Notes under the pieces: generated by a model | Seen by the model: only the letters and a program-made list of their open reading frames with translations | Database searches by the model: none | What the model was told of the DNA's origin: nothing | Source: Phoronis australis | Lineage: Eukaryota; Phoronida; Phoronidae | Direction: 5' to 3' | DNA: 64,000 nucleotides | Assembly: GCA_002633005.1 (NCBI GenBank) | Contig: NMRA01000017.1 | Span: 32,139 to 96,138, forward strand | Program-made: the position numbers and the translations under genes | In this document: piece after piece, positions 1 to 12,800 of the stretch | Layout: each line of letters opens with the position of its first letter | Numbering within the stretch: position 1 is the first letter of the stretch

Positions 1-540
1 CCCCCCCCCCCCCCCACTTTTTTCAGTGCTACGCCGCACATGCCCTCTCGAACACCTGTTTGCCCTCGACAACAGTTCTACTTCTCCCCTCTGGCCTTGG
101 TTGTTTTACTTCATATAAATAGGGGGCGCTCATCACCATGTCCCCTGCTTCCTGCAGGCAGGTAATGATAACCGAGGATGTCAAACCATGCATCGTACAA
201 ATAAAGAGACTCTCGGCCATGGGACGCTCGTCGTCTTCAAAATGCCCTTACAACCTAACGTTCACTTTCGAGGGAAATTTGAGGCTACGAAAATACCAGA
301 GCTGTTCTCAGTGCCCCTTGGTATAAACGACACAGCGATGAGGTCTTGAACGTTAGGTCAGAACTTGAAGATTGTTACTTTGTCAAGTTTGCCAAATAGC
401 ATCCTCAGCTGTACCAGATCAGCAGGCGAGTATACATGCATCGGACGATTAATTCGAGCATGGGAATTGGTGTCTTGGCAGAGGGCGCTGCGAGCAGTAC
501 AGTGGTATAAGCGGAAGCCTTTCATTGCCGAGGTGTGCGA
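1..540. other. Left edge: poly-C run and unassigned sequence
   Basis: Bases 1-15 are all C. On the minus strand a 63-codon open stretch (29-220) has an acceptor-like TACCTGCCTGCAG before EAGDMVMSAPYLYEVKQPRPE; this could be a terminal exon of a gene to the left or right, but nothing else supports it. Confidence 0.3.
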
Positions 541-542
541 CG

Positions 543-704
543 CAGTGGCAGATTTAGAGGGGGGGGCAAGATGGCCATGGCCCCCTAAAATTCTACCAGA
601 TTACATTTGGCAGTTCGGGAGTGTGAATGTGACGGGCAAAATCCTGGATATTACTCTGACCTGCCCCCTCCCCGCCCTAACTCAAAATCCTGGATCCGCC
701 TCTG
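543..704. mobile_element. 162-bp MITE related to the one at 13453
   Basis: CAGTGGCAGATTTAGAG at the left and, inverted, CAGAGGCGGATCCAGG at the right are the same kind of ends. GACG flanks both sides (539-542, 705-708). No ORF of its own. Confidence 0.7.
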
Positions 705-708
705 GACG

Positions 709-822
709 AGCTATGTTGCAGAGTAAAACAAGATGAGGGTTGTAGAATATTGTCGTTTATTATGACGTAAGTAGTAAAGTAATAAAGAAGACTCTGCAAG
801 ATGGGCATAGAAAAAAACACCA
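709..822 (+). repeat. Direct repeat, first copy
   Basis: GTTGCAGAGTAAAACAAGA, GACTCTGCAAGATGGGCATA and the sequence between recur at 1282-1392. The separation is about 570 bp. Confidence 0.8.
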
Positions 823-2135
823 CCGGTGTGTATGTAGAAGTGTACTTAAGAGTGTAAGAAAAACAAAAGGAATTAAGAAAAGCCTGAAGGGCCTAACAGA
901 AAATGTAAACTAAGAAAAATAATAAGCTCACTAAAGTCTGAAGGACCTCATAGTATATGTAAAATAAGAAAAAAACTCACACCCAGGATGGAAGGTGGGA
1001 AAAAGCTTACGGGATCTTGTAGACAACGGGATAGGTGGCTGAATGAACTAGACCACGCTATACTGAACAAAGGAAACATGAGTGACCGACAGGTGTAGAG
1101 CAGAGAATTGTATGAATACGGAAGTCGAACCCGGAGGATATAAATAGAAATAAGTAATTTAAAATAAACTCTCAGGGTGGCTATAAAAATAAAAATGAAA
1201 AATGTTAAAGTAATGACGATGAATTCATTTAACAAGTTAAGTATCGTTTAAACTAATCTATTTTGCCCGTAGTTTGCGATAAGCTATATTGCAGAGTAAA
1301 ACAAGAGGAAGGTTGTCGAATAATGTCATTTATTAAGACGTAATTAGGAATAAATGAAGAAGTCTCTGCAAGATGGGCATAGAAAAAACGCCATGATGGC
1401 AGTATGGGAATACTGACATGGCCCATCCGTGGAAGTGTAACCCGGGAAATAACAAATGAAGATTTTGTCTACATAAACATATACAAGGAATGCGGTGTCC
1501 CTACCAAAAGGTTCTGCTGTCGTGGCAGGTCACATGAGGGCGCTGGAAGGAGTAAAGCGGAATAAGTGGTAGTCTTTAAAGGGCCCCTGTTGTATGTGCC
1601 AAAGGTTAACCAATGTTGGCTGAGTAGTTTATGTTTTATTCAGTCACCTCGGCGTACAGTGAAGTGATTGAAATAGTCCATGTGCGTTTGCTGTCATTTC
1701 ATATATTTTTAAGACTTACCTTTCAAGGAAAAGACTCTGGTTACCTGAAAAAACACGTTATAAGTCAACCGCAATCACATCTCTTCTATACGTTCAAAGT
1801 GTAGATTGCGTGGAAGTATAGATTATACACAACAGATTTGCAACTCCGACATTTTCTTGCGTACTATCCTAGAGGAGACGCCACTCTCCTAAATTGTCTA
1901 TTTCAGTTTCCGGTTAGTGTATTGTGACGGGAAATTCTCGTATCTATTTTGCTGTCTAGTACATCGAAAAAAAATTATTTCGGCATTTAAACGCTATTCA
2001 AAGTTTTCCAATGGTAGAACTGTTGGTATCGTGAGTACTTTTGGCAATGCTACTACCGACCACACAATAGCCGACGCCATGATTAGCAGACGACGTTCTT
2101 GCCGGAAATAAAACTAGCTAATTTGGCCAGCCTCC
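823..2135. other. No gene seen
   Basis: Apart from the second direct-repeat copy, this stretch shows no coding, RNA or clear repeat signal. Confidence 0.4.
1282..1392 (+). repeat. Direct repeat, second copy
   Basis: ATTGCAGAGTAAAACAAGAG and GTCTCTGCAAGATGGGCATA match the copy at 709. A segmental duplication or LTR-like pair is possible but no coding element lies between. Confidence 0.8.
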
Positions 2136-2263
2136 CGTTCAGTAACGCTAAAACTTTGCTAAAAAGCAAGACTTCGCGAGATTACTTGAGATATTGCCGT
2201 GTATTTTAAATGAAATCACGTGACTTTGGTTAGATTTTAGGTAGGTCTTAGCGTTATTGAACG
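2136..2263. mobile_element. 128-bp MITE, dispersed family B
   Basis: CGTTCAGTAACGCTAA at the left end is matched in reverse at the right end with one mismatch. The interior has GACTTCGCGAGATTACTTGA and ATTGCCGTGT, shared with copies near 41045 and 54480. No ORF. Confidence 0.6.
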
Positions 2264-2974
2264 CACGCCAGGTTTCGCTAATGAATAATGACGTCACGGC
2301 GTGTGCGTAAGACCACAGATTTTGTCCATAGAAAGTACAGTGTATACGGAGTTGGCGGTCTTTGTACCATAGTCTATTGTGTAAGTAAATAGTTCGGGGT
2401 ACTACTGTTCATGGTCGGAACTCATACGCATGATAGGGGCATGTGCATAATTATGGCTCTGCAAGCGCATAAATACGAGCATGTACATGTAAAATAGATT
2501 TCATCCAGGCGTAGTACGGGCAACTTTAAGTCATGTATTTTGCGCAGCTTCGGCAAGTCAAAACTGAAGATTGGAGTGGCTTAATATACACACAGTTCGG
2601 GCCTTTGTAACTCTCCCAGAGGTGGAAAAATACGGTGGGTCAGGTTTGATGGCAGTTGTGACGACTAAATGGAGAGTGACTGCCGGGAATGGCATTACAA
2701 GTTCCTCGAAGTTGTTTTGAGATAAAAAGAGCCTATTCATCTGAACTGCTCTATTTTTCCAGCATTTGGAAATGCTGCCATTTTGAAACCACTTCCTCTG
2801 GCTTGATCCCGCCGAATTTTTTGCTGCAATACCAATTGCTTGTTTTTTTACATAGTTTATGACTTTTTAGCGAGGTCCTAGCTTAGGTTCTAGCGTTACT
2901 GAACTCTACCCTGGTCTACGCTTAGAGATGCGCACGCATTTATTTCCACTGCCCGTGATAAGCCGGTTAATCGT

Positions 2975-3480
2975 GGCCAAATTTGAAACATCTTATCTCA
3001 GAAATGGCTGATCGGTCGTTCTCATGAAACTTTCAGATAGAATGCTTTATACACTGTTAGCAAAAAGCCTGTTAAGGAGTGTTTTTAAAATGTCCCAGTT
3101 TGCTCGAGAGGGTATCAAAATAAAGTCTCCTAAGTTTTTAATGAAAACATTTAAAGTTGCATGAAACGAAAAGATAACCATAATTTAAAAAAGTATTATC
3201 TATAACAGCGATTTTAAGATCAAGTTTATCTTGAACATTTCAGATATACGATACTTGCTCTTGTTATTGGTGCTGTTGTTTTGATATGAATGTACTATTC
3301 TTTTTTGCTAAAAAGGCAAGTCATGTGACCTAATTAGTGTTAGATTAGTACATAGTCAAAAATCAAATTCTACGAAATTTCTACTTTTTGAAAATGTGTA
3401 CTTTTGCCGAGTTAAATTTATATTTTGTAGGTGTTAGGCTAATTGTACCGACTTGTGGATAAAGTCCTACATAACCTTAA
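2975..3480 (+). repeat. Dispersed repeat family A, copy
   Basis: Shares with the other copies ACATCTTATCTCAGAAATGG, GAAACTTTCAGATA, a CATGTGACC segment, AAATTCTACG and a CGACTTGTGGATAAAGTCCT end. Noncoding, about 500 bp. Confidence 0.65.
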
Positions 3481-6400
3481 ATTAATGTCTAAAACACGGG
3501 GCTAGTTTATGTCACACCTATAAAAAGTTTCCTGTGTAGTTTGTGAGAAAACAGTCCACCGCTCACCAGTTACAGATAAAATAATTATTTCATAGTCCCG
3601 TGTTTCACCTTAAGCAGCAAATGGAAATGATTTCATTTGTTTATTTAAGTGCAAAAACTAGCTTAACACGAAAGATTTTCTACTGACATGAACATTCTCA
3701 AAGTAATACATGTTGAATTAGTCAGCATATTGCCTATGAGACAAGATCAGCCAGTCTCCTGACATACATTAACTTTATATCTACATGAAGATGAGATACG
3801 ACCTGTCTCGAAATGATACCCGCATCCTGTAGTTGGTAACATTTCTTAATTTTATTTTGACATGAAGACTAGACATGATTTGCCTGGAAATGTAACTTTG
3901 CCTTCATGCACTCTGTTGCATTTGTATATTTCGCTGCACATTGAAGATCAATGATCATCCATCGAATTTGAGTGAATCGGGGTTGTTGCAAGTCAATTGA
4001 CAACCATGTATTGTCTTGTATGAGCTATGAATTTACTACTTCATGTAGAACACTATTTGTTCCTTTATTTTGGTATCTTTAATATACGTTGAACTTACCA
4101 TTACAGTTAAGAGCACTGTGAAACAAGTTATGACTAGCTTCTTTTGACTACAACGCTCCATTTTCCTGAAATTTGTAAACATCCATCAAGCTAGAATAAT
4201 TTATACAGAAATATTTTTCCCACAGAGATACGGTGAATTGGCCATATATACTCGCATAATAGTAACCTGTTGAACTTGGTTGACCTTTCCTTTTACGAAA
4301 TGACTTAAAAACACACTGCATGTAAAGAAAAATAAAGACGTGTTTCAAGTTAAGTGACAAACAATACTAGGGTGGATATAAAATAGTAAATGGGTCATCG
4401 TGAGAAAACGTTTTCAGGGTATGGCCTGCACCTGGTGACGATAGATGTTAGTGGCGTTTTTACCCTCCTAAGAGTTTTGCTCACCGTCGGCGCATCTTGC
4501 TGTAAGTGATCATGCTTCGTAGAGTGTATCATGAGTAAGACATATTAACCCAATTCCACCGGAAACGGAAGAATTTGTGGGATCAGTGGACACAAACTAA
4601 AATTTGAACAACTGATGGATTAATAAAATGTAACTCACAGATATGTGAGGCACATTTATTTTAAATACAATTTCATAGACAATTACAATACCGTGTGCAC
4701 GTTCATTCGATACGATGTTCGTCAGTTTGCATAGGACGTTGGCGTATATGGGGGAGAGCTCGGCTAGTTCGGCCCCATTTTCGAAAAAGTGGAAATTCAA
4801 GTCTCTTTCAGCTACTAGGTAAAATCATTGAGGTTTTCTTGTTCTCGAGAATAAACATGGATATCTATTGCGAAATCTATGTACACGAAGAAGTAAGGGG
4901 TTGATCGTTATTCACATCAGTAAAGCCAAATCGCTATGAAATGATTAATACTCACCTGCAGTCAGTCGTCGTTTATCGGTAATAGTCTTACATGTACGTT
5001 TAAACGTCCCGTCCGTTGCCAAGCTTCATTTCACAAGAAAAAACTAACTTTTAGTACATGTGGATGGTCATAAACATAGGCTGTATTATCTGATAGTATG
5101 GTTCAACTCAGTCGTGTGCGGTAGATAGCATCCTTGGGTGTTCACATTTTCACCTGTCGCGCTGTAAACCAAGCGGTCAATCGATATAAAACAGCAATTG
5201 CGAGTACAAGTTGACGTGCGTGTAAAATGACACATTGACTGTATTTATTATGCGACAAGTTTATTTATTTATTTTAAAACACCCGTAAGGGCGTTGTTAT
5301 TTCTTCATGGGTCATTTAACTTCGTATCAAGCGTTGAGTCAAACGAGACATGTATTTTATTAGTGACAAAACTCGTTTGTCGTGTGTTTTGCACTGTTTC
5401 TCTTGTAGTGAAATGCGTACTTTGTTATAAAATAAGTTATATATCTAGTGTGGTTAGGTTTCTGTACTGATAACAAGCGCAAGCGCGTGCATCAGTACTT
5501 GCTATCAAGGAAACTATTCACGGGTTACTTTTTTGTCTGGTTACCAGTGCGATTTTATTTCCTGGTTTTATTTGTCACGATTGTGATATCTATTTTTGTA
5601 AACATGCTAATCAGCACGAGCGCGTATGCAGTTCACAATTCTCCAATTGTGTCGTTTCAGTACGGAGACTGAAGTGTACAGACTTAAAGTTATATACACA
5701 AAACTTTCATGTCGTGTTGGCACGGCGTTCCGCTACTTAAAAGTTGCGGGACGGGAGTAGTAAACAAGGCGTATAATTAATGTTAAAACAAATCACACTC
5801 TTTGATCCGCGTACGAAGAATCACTATAATCCGCGTGACTTTGCGTTCCATAAAAATCAATTTTTCCCGCCATTGCTGCTACGTAACGCAAGGACGCGCC
5901 GCTTTGGGGATTTTCTGTACCCGGATTAAAGATCAGAATTTTTGATGAATCAAATACGAAAAAACATGGATTAATGTACAATTGCCTCTTATTTCCGGGT
6001 CTCGCAACCAGTAACTTTAATACTTTGCTTTAACTCTCTCCAGTAGAAAACTTTTCATATTCATGACGCTCTCTAGTGTAATGAGAACACGAAAGTGAAT
6101 TCCAGTTGATCCCGACTGGGATTTGGTGGACAGAACTTCAATTACTTCATAGTGATTCATTAATTTAAAAGCAGAGGAATAAAGTTCACTGCCATCCCCT
6201 CCCACTGTTGCTTTAAGTTCCCTAATTTCTTTAACTTTTTGACACTAACTGGGATCGAAATTCTCCCGTTTTATTAGTCGCTGCCACTGACAGGCTTTGT
6301 CGCGGATAAGTGGAAAATGTATGGAACAAGATGTCCTTGTTCATTCATCCTTATTTCAAAAGGTTTGACTTTTTTCGCAAGACATTAGTACATACGACAG

Positions 6401-6639
6401 CACAGCAATGAAAATTTGTCGGCATTATAATGACTGGAAAAGTGTTGACTAAATGTTTTTATACCGCATTACATGGGATCTGTAGGTGGCGCTGAATGAT
6501 TGTCCACCAAAGATCTGATCGACGTCTAGTGGGTTAGTGAATTTCCCGTTTCTGACGTCCTCGATACACTTCGTTGGTGCAGCTTGGTAAGCAGACGTGC
6601 CTTTTATTTAAACTTTAGGGTGTACAAAGCCACACATAG
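3481..6639. other. No gene seen (3.2 kb, AT-rich)
   Basis: Only short scattered ORFs without splice context or recognisable protein. Confidence 0.4.
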
Positions 6640-7080
6640 CCTTACACCTAATTACCTCACTTCTAAATTCAAAGCAGAAAGAGATTCAATACTAGAGCAA
6701 GTGTTTCTTGCTGCCTGATGCCTGATAAACCTAAAAACAACTGCAGCAAAAGAACTTATGCCTACAGAGGTGCTGTAGCTTACAACGGGCAGGGCACTAC
6801 CGTCACAAAAGCGCCCAGTGTCCACGTCTTCAAACAGAAAGACTGGCACTTTGTGCGCGGTTCGGGACTTTAGGCTTCAGCTCATCATTATTTGCTCTAT
6901 TTTATCTTATTTATTCATCTTATTATACATATTATTTAATTTTTATAACTAATTTATGTCTTTTCAATCTAAGGGTACATAGCTGTCTGTATTTTACTTG
7001 AAAATCAGTGTATTCATTGAAGTGGTCACCCAGTCTTTGAAAGAAGTTTAAATAAATAAATAAATAAAATAAAATAAATA
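6640..7080 (+). mobile_element. LINE 3' end: RT C-terminus relic and A-rich tail
   Basis: The plus frame reads KNNCSKRTYAYRGAVAYNG, then APSVHVFKQKDWHF and a stop, resembling the YRGAxLWNSLP...SLxxFK end of CR1/L2-like LINE proteins. About 200 bases of 3' sequence follow and end in an AAATA-type repeat at 7049-7080, the usual tail of a 5'-truncated LINE. Confidence 0.55.
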
Positions 7081-7747
7081 TGGCGCGGCTATTTCGAAAG
7101 TTGCCTATCCAGGGCAGTCTGATCTCGTATCAAGTGTCCCTAGGTTAACGGTACAGTAGAGTAAAGTTTATTTAAAGTGCAGTTTAAGTTATAAACAAGT
7201 GAGCATGAGAACAAGTGACGGTTTCCGACGATGAGATTATGCACAAATATTTACAAACATAGCTTAGAGCCACAAGAGGAGATTCCGCTACCTATAGAGG
7301 GAGTACACGTATGAGATGAATTGAGAGAACATCCCACAGAGGTCGCAACTGTTACAGTGGAAGAGTCGTGAAGTATTCATGGATATCTGACTGAAAACTT
7401 CTCAGTGCACTGATGACTCTGTCATTGTTTATGTACTATGGCTTTGAATAATTGGAGATGTCTTAAATTCATAGAAGTAAGACAAATGAACTTGTTGAGA
7501 CTCTCATGAATACTTTTATTGGCAACCAGGATTTGCTTACGTTTTTCCCAAAAGAAACGGGAATCCCTGAAAAACAACAAGGGAATAACGATTAACTTAC
7601 ACGTTTTGCTTATCGAACTATGATTTTACTTTTGTTTGCACTTGCACTTAAACCAAAATGTGTATACTTAGAGATACATGTCCTTTGCATTCACCAATTT
7701 AGAACATAATCTAATTTTCAAGTTGATCCCTGCAGTCCTAGTTGATT

Positions 7748-8115
7748 AAAAGGATACTAAACCCGGTTTTGGCCTATTAACGGATATTAAAAACGACGTT
7801 CCCATCGAATTGTTTGAAACAGAATAATTCTCTGTAACCCTCGACAGCCCTCAAAGGTTTGGAGGAAAATTTGAAAACTGGTTCCAATGTCTGCTAAACG
7901 GGCAAGCGTTACCTACGCTTTCAAAGAATTGCTCGCCGGCAAATGTGGGGAAAGACCACCTACTAAGAACCACAAAATCCAATCTCAGAGATAGGGAGTA
8001 TGAACCTTTGGCTATTTCCAAATTGTATCTTTCAAGATTGACGCCAATACCTGCATCGGCAGCTGAAAAAACGACGATTGGTTTAAATCATCAAGACAGG
8101 GTTTATAATTATTTT
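7748..8115 (+). mobile_element. MITE family C copy 1 (~368 bp)
   Basis: Starts AAAAGGATACTAAACCCGG and ends with a diverged inverted form (AGGGTTTATAATTATTTT). The interior aligns in reverse with 29187-29926 after removing the nested insertion. No coding capacity is evident. Confidence 0.65.
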
Positions 8116-9419
8116 AAGAACGAGTGCCTTCGGAAGTGACGTTCGCGGCCCGAATGATTTCCTGCCACATTTCAGTGTGAAGATTCATTGTGGACATCTG
8201 TTGATTGCATATTCTAACAAACTGTCGTATTTATTTGTCTTCGACGAGTATTCAGATTCACGAAGAATCCTAGATTGAACTAGAACTCAGTTGAGAGGCA
8301 CTGTTTGATCTGAAGTGAGACGGCGACAACCAAAACGTATCACGTATATAGTGAAGCTGTGCTGGTTGTTGGCCTTGGGCCCTGCGGTGACTGTTCACAC
8401 GCATGGGTGACGGCATCGCGGCCTCGAATCACTACAGTGGCAGCAGCTGGTGACGCTTCGGGTTTCAAAAAGCACTACCAGTAGGTGGCGGTAGAGTTGA
8501 GAATGGAACTACCGACACTGTGACATTCTTCTTCAGAACAGGTTGAGTGGGTATCTTCGTGATCTCTGCGTAAATGTCTTTTCGCAATCGGACGGTAACA
8601 AATGCTTGCCCCATACACGAAAGTTTTGCACCGTTTTAGTCGTAACGTGAACGGTCAACGCTGCGTTCTTAACACGAACCAGCCAACTCCGACGTATTTT
8701 CGCATCCACTGAAAACTTGTGAAAAGAACTCCTACAATGTTCGATAGCTCAGTGATGCTTGCATCCTTGTACGCAATAACTTCCAGACATACTGAATAAT
8801 ACTCAGAGAAAGGCAAATAACATTCTAACTTATTACAAGATGCCGTACAAAATGACACATCCGATATCAAGCACTGTTCAAAGTGTAGGGTATGTAAACA
8901 ACGATGCAGGGGTACGACGTCCTGAGAACATCATTTCCGGAGTGGCGCAAGCATACTTTATCAGAACGAGGGGGTTGTTTAACTTGAAAGCTTACCTTGG
9001 ATGACCAGAAAATCGTAATTGAATCAAAATGCGATTACCTTCCCCAAAATAAATGACACAGTCTGATAAAGCTAACTTGTTTTTGTTATTTAATTTTTAC
9101 CACTTCGAAATAATGGTTTCGTCCTTGTACAAGAAAAACAGGCACAAAACATTTTTAATTTTTACGAATATCGTGTGAAATTCTTTGCAAAATGAATTGC
9201 TAGTGTGGTAAAAATCTATTGTAACCAAATGGCGTCGTTTTCGATATCTCCACTAGATTCAAATTCTTATAGTCTTAGTAGGTTCGAGATTATGTGTCCG
9301 TTTTCTTTTACGAGTGTGAAGTGTACAGAACTCTGGGAACCAGTCTCAGAGTACTCTGGTATCTCGTACTCTTGGGGAACAGATCAGACATCTCTAACCC
9401 CTCTGTAGCAAACTTGGTT
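8116..9419. other. 3' flank of the ZP-N/LDL-A-like gene
   Basis: Should hold the gene's 3' UTR on the minus strand. A minus-strand ATTAAA-like signal lies near 9092. Nothing else identified. Confidence 0.4.
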
Positions 9420-9820
9420 CTATTTTAAACTATAAACGAGTCCCACAGCAAACGAAATAACAAGCAATGTCGCGTGGCTGTTTAAATCGTCTGCCCTCGA
9501 AAACGCAGAAAAAGCACAATCAGATCTACTTTTTTCGCTATCTTTCAGGCACACCTGGTGCACGTATTCTCTTCGTTTCGCATTTGTTGTCGCTTTACTC
9601 GTCATGTCCTTGCACATGTCAAGAAGGACAGAAAGTAATCCCTTGAAGTAATCGAGGCAGGAACTGCCCGTGGCTTTGTTGTCAGTGATAAGTGAATTGA
9701 AGTCGGCATTGAACTGACCCACAGTGTTGTACTTGCACGTGCTTGTGCCCGGGCTCGTGTAATTCACCCGGGCTTCGCTGTATTTCACTACAAGCGGTGG
9801 GAATCTTGGGTTCTCTTCGG
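9420..9820 (-). CDS. Exon 6 of ZP-N/LDL-A-like gene (C-terminal region and stop)
   Basis: The acceptor CATCTCATTGCAG joins in phase 1 (G|CC, Ala190) and the frame runs 133 codons to TAG at 9422-9420. The sequence has a helical, cysteine-containing region (for example LDYFKGLLSVLLDMCKDM), then a hydrophobic end (LLVISFAVGLVYSLK) suited to a GPI signal. An ATTAAA-like poly(A) signal on this strand lies roughly 330 bases downstream. Confidence 0.75.
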
Positions 9821-12800
9821 CTGCAATGAGATGATAAAAGTTGACAAGGTCTAACTGACTATTAGCAACGACAGACCTATTTACCTTCTTCCTGCCTCTT
9901 CAAAATTATTTGAATAATTGCACATGGCCAACTCTATGGCTGCTTCACTACAAGCAATCTTGTATAAACATCGATGTGACTTTCGGAAATTAAGATCTGC
10001 AGGCTCTACAGTACTCCAACTAAGTGACGGAGTTTAACAGATATCTGGGAAAATGGATAAACTGAGTACGGCACCCTCTTTGACCTTTCAAAAGCGTTTA
10101 ATATAATAAACTGCAGTGTCTTACAAGACGGACTTTAATTTTACGGTATGGTCAAATATTCAACCAATCGACTGCACCTCTTTATTTGGCAATTGCGCCT
10201 CCCCAAAAATTCACTATATTCACAAGTGTTTGTTTGCCCAATGATCTGTCTTTGATCCCCTCCTATTTTTATCTTAACAACCCCTAATAATTCATTTCTC
10301 GTGAGACAACACCTGGAAGTCCCCTGGCGGCCATATTGTTTCGGTAGCTGAAGCTAACACCCCCGCGCGTGACAAGCAAGTCCCATGAGCTTGGTCACAA
10401 GCAAAAACCAACTGTCAGCTCATCTCAAGTCTGGAAATTAGCTCCAGTTTGAGCAGGGAGAGAAATCAGATCGATTATATTACGGTAATAGGTTTAAATC
10501 AAAAGCGGTTCTAACACAAATGCGGGTTTATTGCCCAATTTATACAAGCACTTACTCGACAGTTGGTCTTTAAGAAAATACGAAACTCCGCGGTACTCTA
10601 TCCAAGTGATGTTCGGGTTACCGAACTTTTTATATACTTGAATGTTGTACCCTCCAGCTGAAACAAATTAAGTTGGTTAGGTCAAAAAAGCATGATGGCT
10701 CTGGGGGGGTTAAGTCTTAAAACTGTTTGGGTGACGCACCCACTTCATAAAAGCTGAAGAAGGATTTAGCTAAGTAATTAGAGAGGTTTCACAAAGCGAC
10801 GTGAACGTGAATTATCACGCATACTGAAGTGCACGCAAAAATGGGTTTTGCAAGAGCTAAATGTTTACGTGAACGTGAAAGTAAACGTGAACTGAATAAC
10901 TGAGCTCGGGTGTCCAGTTATTGTAGGCATAGTACATGTCAGCTAGTCACTCTGCCAATGCAACTTCTTTTACGTGAAAAACGTCGTTTCTATGAACTTC
11001 TGCGAGAAATGGTTAAGTCTTAGAATGCGCAATTTATTTGAAGTTTAAAATAAATAAATGCATGTAAAATAAGCAAGTAAAAAATTTAACAACACAAAAT
11101 TATATGTGTTAAAACTCCATTCTAGTTCCATGATATCCAGCGAACCCCTGTAGAATAAGGATTTTTGAAAAGGTACTTTCTTGCAAATAAACTTGAAGAG
11201 CATTCATAGACAAAAAATTGTGTTCATTTTATACTGAAGCAAAGAAGAAAGATTGAGAACCCTATCAAAATAAAAATCATTTCGATGTCTCACCAAATAA
11301 GAAATGAAAAGGGCCGCGGGTTTCTCGTTTAAAGCAACGCGATTCTCTCTGTATTCGCGTACAATACTGGAACACAATCGGGATTACGTCACAGCCAACA
11401 ATGGCATGTATGACGTGGTATTATAAATGCGTGATAATTCGCGTTCACATCACTTTGCATCACAGTCTAGAAATAATTTACAGAAATTGTCGCAGTAACT
11501 AGCAGTTACGTGTATATTTTTAGTGACATTTCCTTATTTTTCTGAAGCAGTTATGTGGAGCGTAAGACCAAATTCCTGACCAAGTTATGAGGTTATGTAG
11601 AACGTTCTTGACAAGTTTGCGGATTTAGCCAAATATGTAGAAAACTGAATATTTTGAGTCGGTGAAAATGTTTACTTTCTGAAAGTAGAAAGCTGAAAGA
11701 GTGTGATTTTTAACTTTTTACCAATATGCCATTAATTGGGTCACGTGACCATGTCTCTTTTAGTAAAATGTAGCAAAAAGAAAGGTTCATCGCAAAACAA
11801 TTGTATCAATTACATGCTAGAATTTAATTTCGTGAAAAAGTCTTATTTTAATAGCCCCTCGTGTAACGGTGAAACAGCGTTTTGGAGAACAGCTCTTAAA
11901 ACGTAGTATCTTAAAGTTTCATTTGAAACAGATGAGACATTTTGAAACACGGTGACCCAAAGTTAGCCAAACTAAGTGGAAATTGTGCCCACATTTTGAG
12001 AACCAGTTCGATGCCCGTTATTCAATAGAAAAACTAGTTCCCAAAATGCGGTCACGTAATATCCTAATATTACTCACAATTTTACGGTCCTACATAAGCT
12101 ACAGAATTGATTTGCCCAAAAGGGTTACGTCAGCCTTAGGTGTCGAATCAAAACTTACCTTCATTTGCGTCGCAGCCCATCTCTTCATTGTTTGCGTTGA
12201 CACATCTGTCTGGAACAACGCTTTTACCAGCACATCTGTACTGCGAGTTCATGCATTTATTTTTCTCTTGACAGAAGAATTCTCCAACCTTGCACTGCCT
12301 GTAGGTGGAGAAACCTGACGGGAGGAAGGTGTGTGTACAATGAAATATCAAGATTGCGAAACTGTTACACTCGGTATACACCACCACGTACACCACTGAC
12401 CTCAAGGTAAACAACTTTTACAGCGCATGCGCAACTGATTATGGAGTCCATAACTTGAAGCCAATAAAAATGCCGAGCTGCAGATTTGCTGTTTTTCTTG
12501 TATTGTCAACGGTCCTACTCTTATCATCGTTACGTGATAAATTACAGGTAGAGGATCGAGTGTGAAAGGGAAAGAAGACTTCATACTTACCGAAGACAAC
12601 TGACTGTTCTCGGGGTTTGGAGAAATCGCAGCTCAAAGTAAAGAAGCGGGAATTTTGGTGGAGCAACACCGTATCGTTTGTATGCACTGATATGTTAACT
12701 CTCACTATGTCTCCCTGTAACAATCCAACCAGTAATAATTTGATGGACATGGATGATGACTTGAGTTGGGTGTGAATATGAAAGAGACGGTAATCCATGT

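Noticed and set aside
9420-9788. Single-exon gene starting near 9788
   Set aside because: The apparent start is an internal GTG in an exon. The frame continues upstream to an acceptor at 9821 and joins exon 5 in phase.
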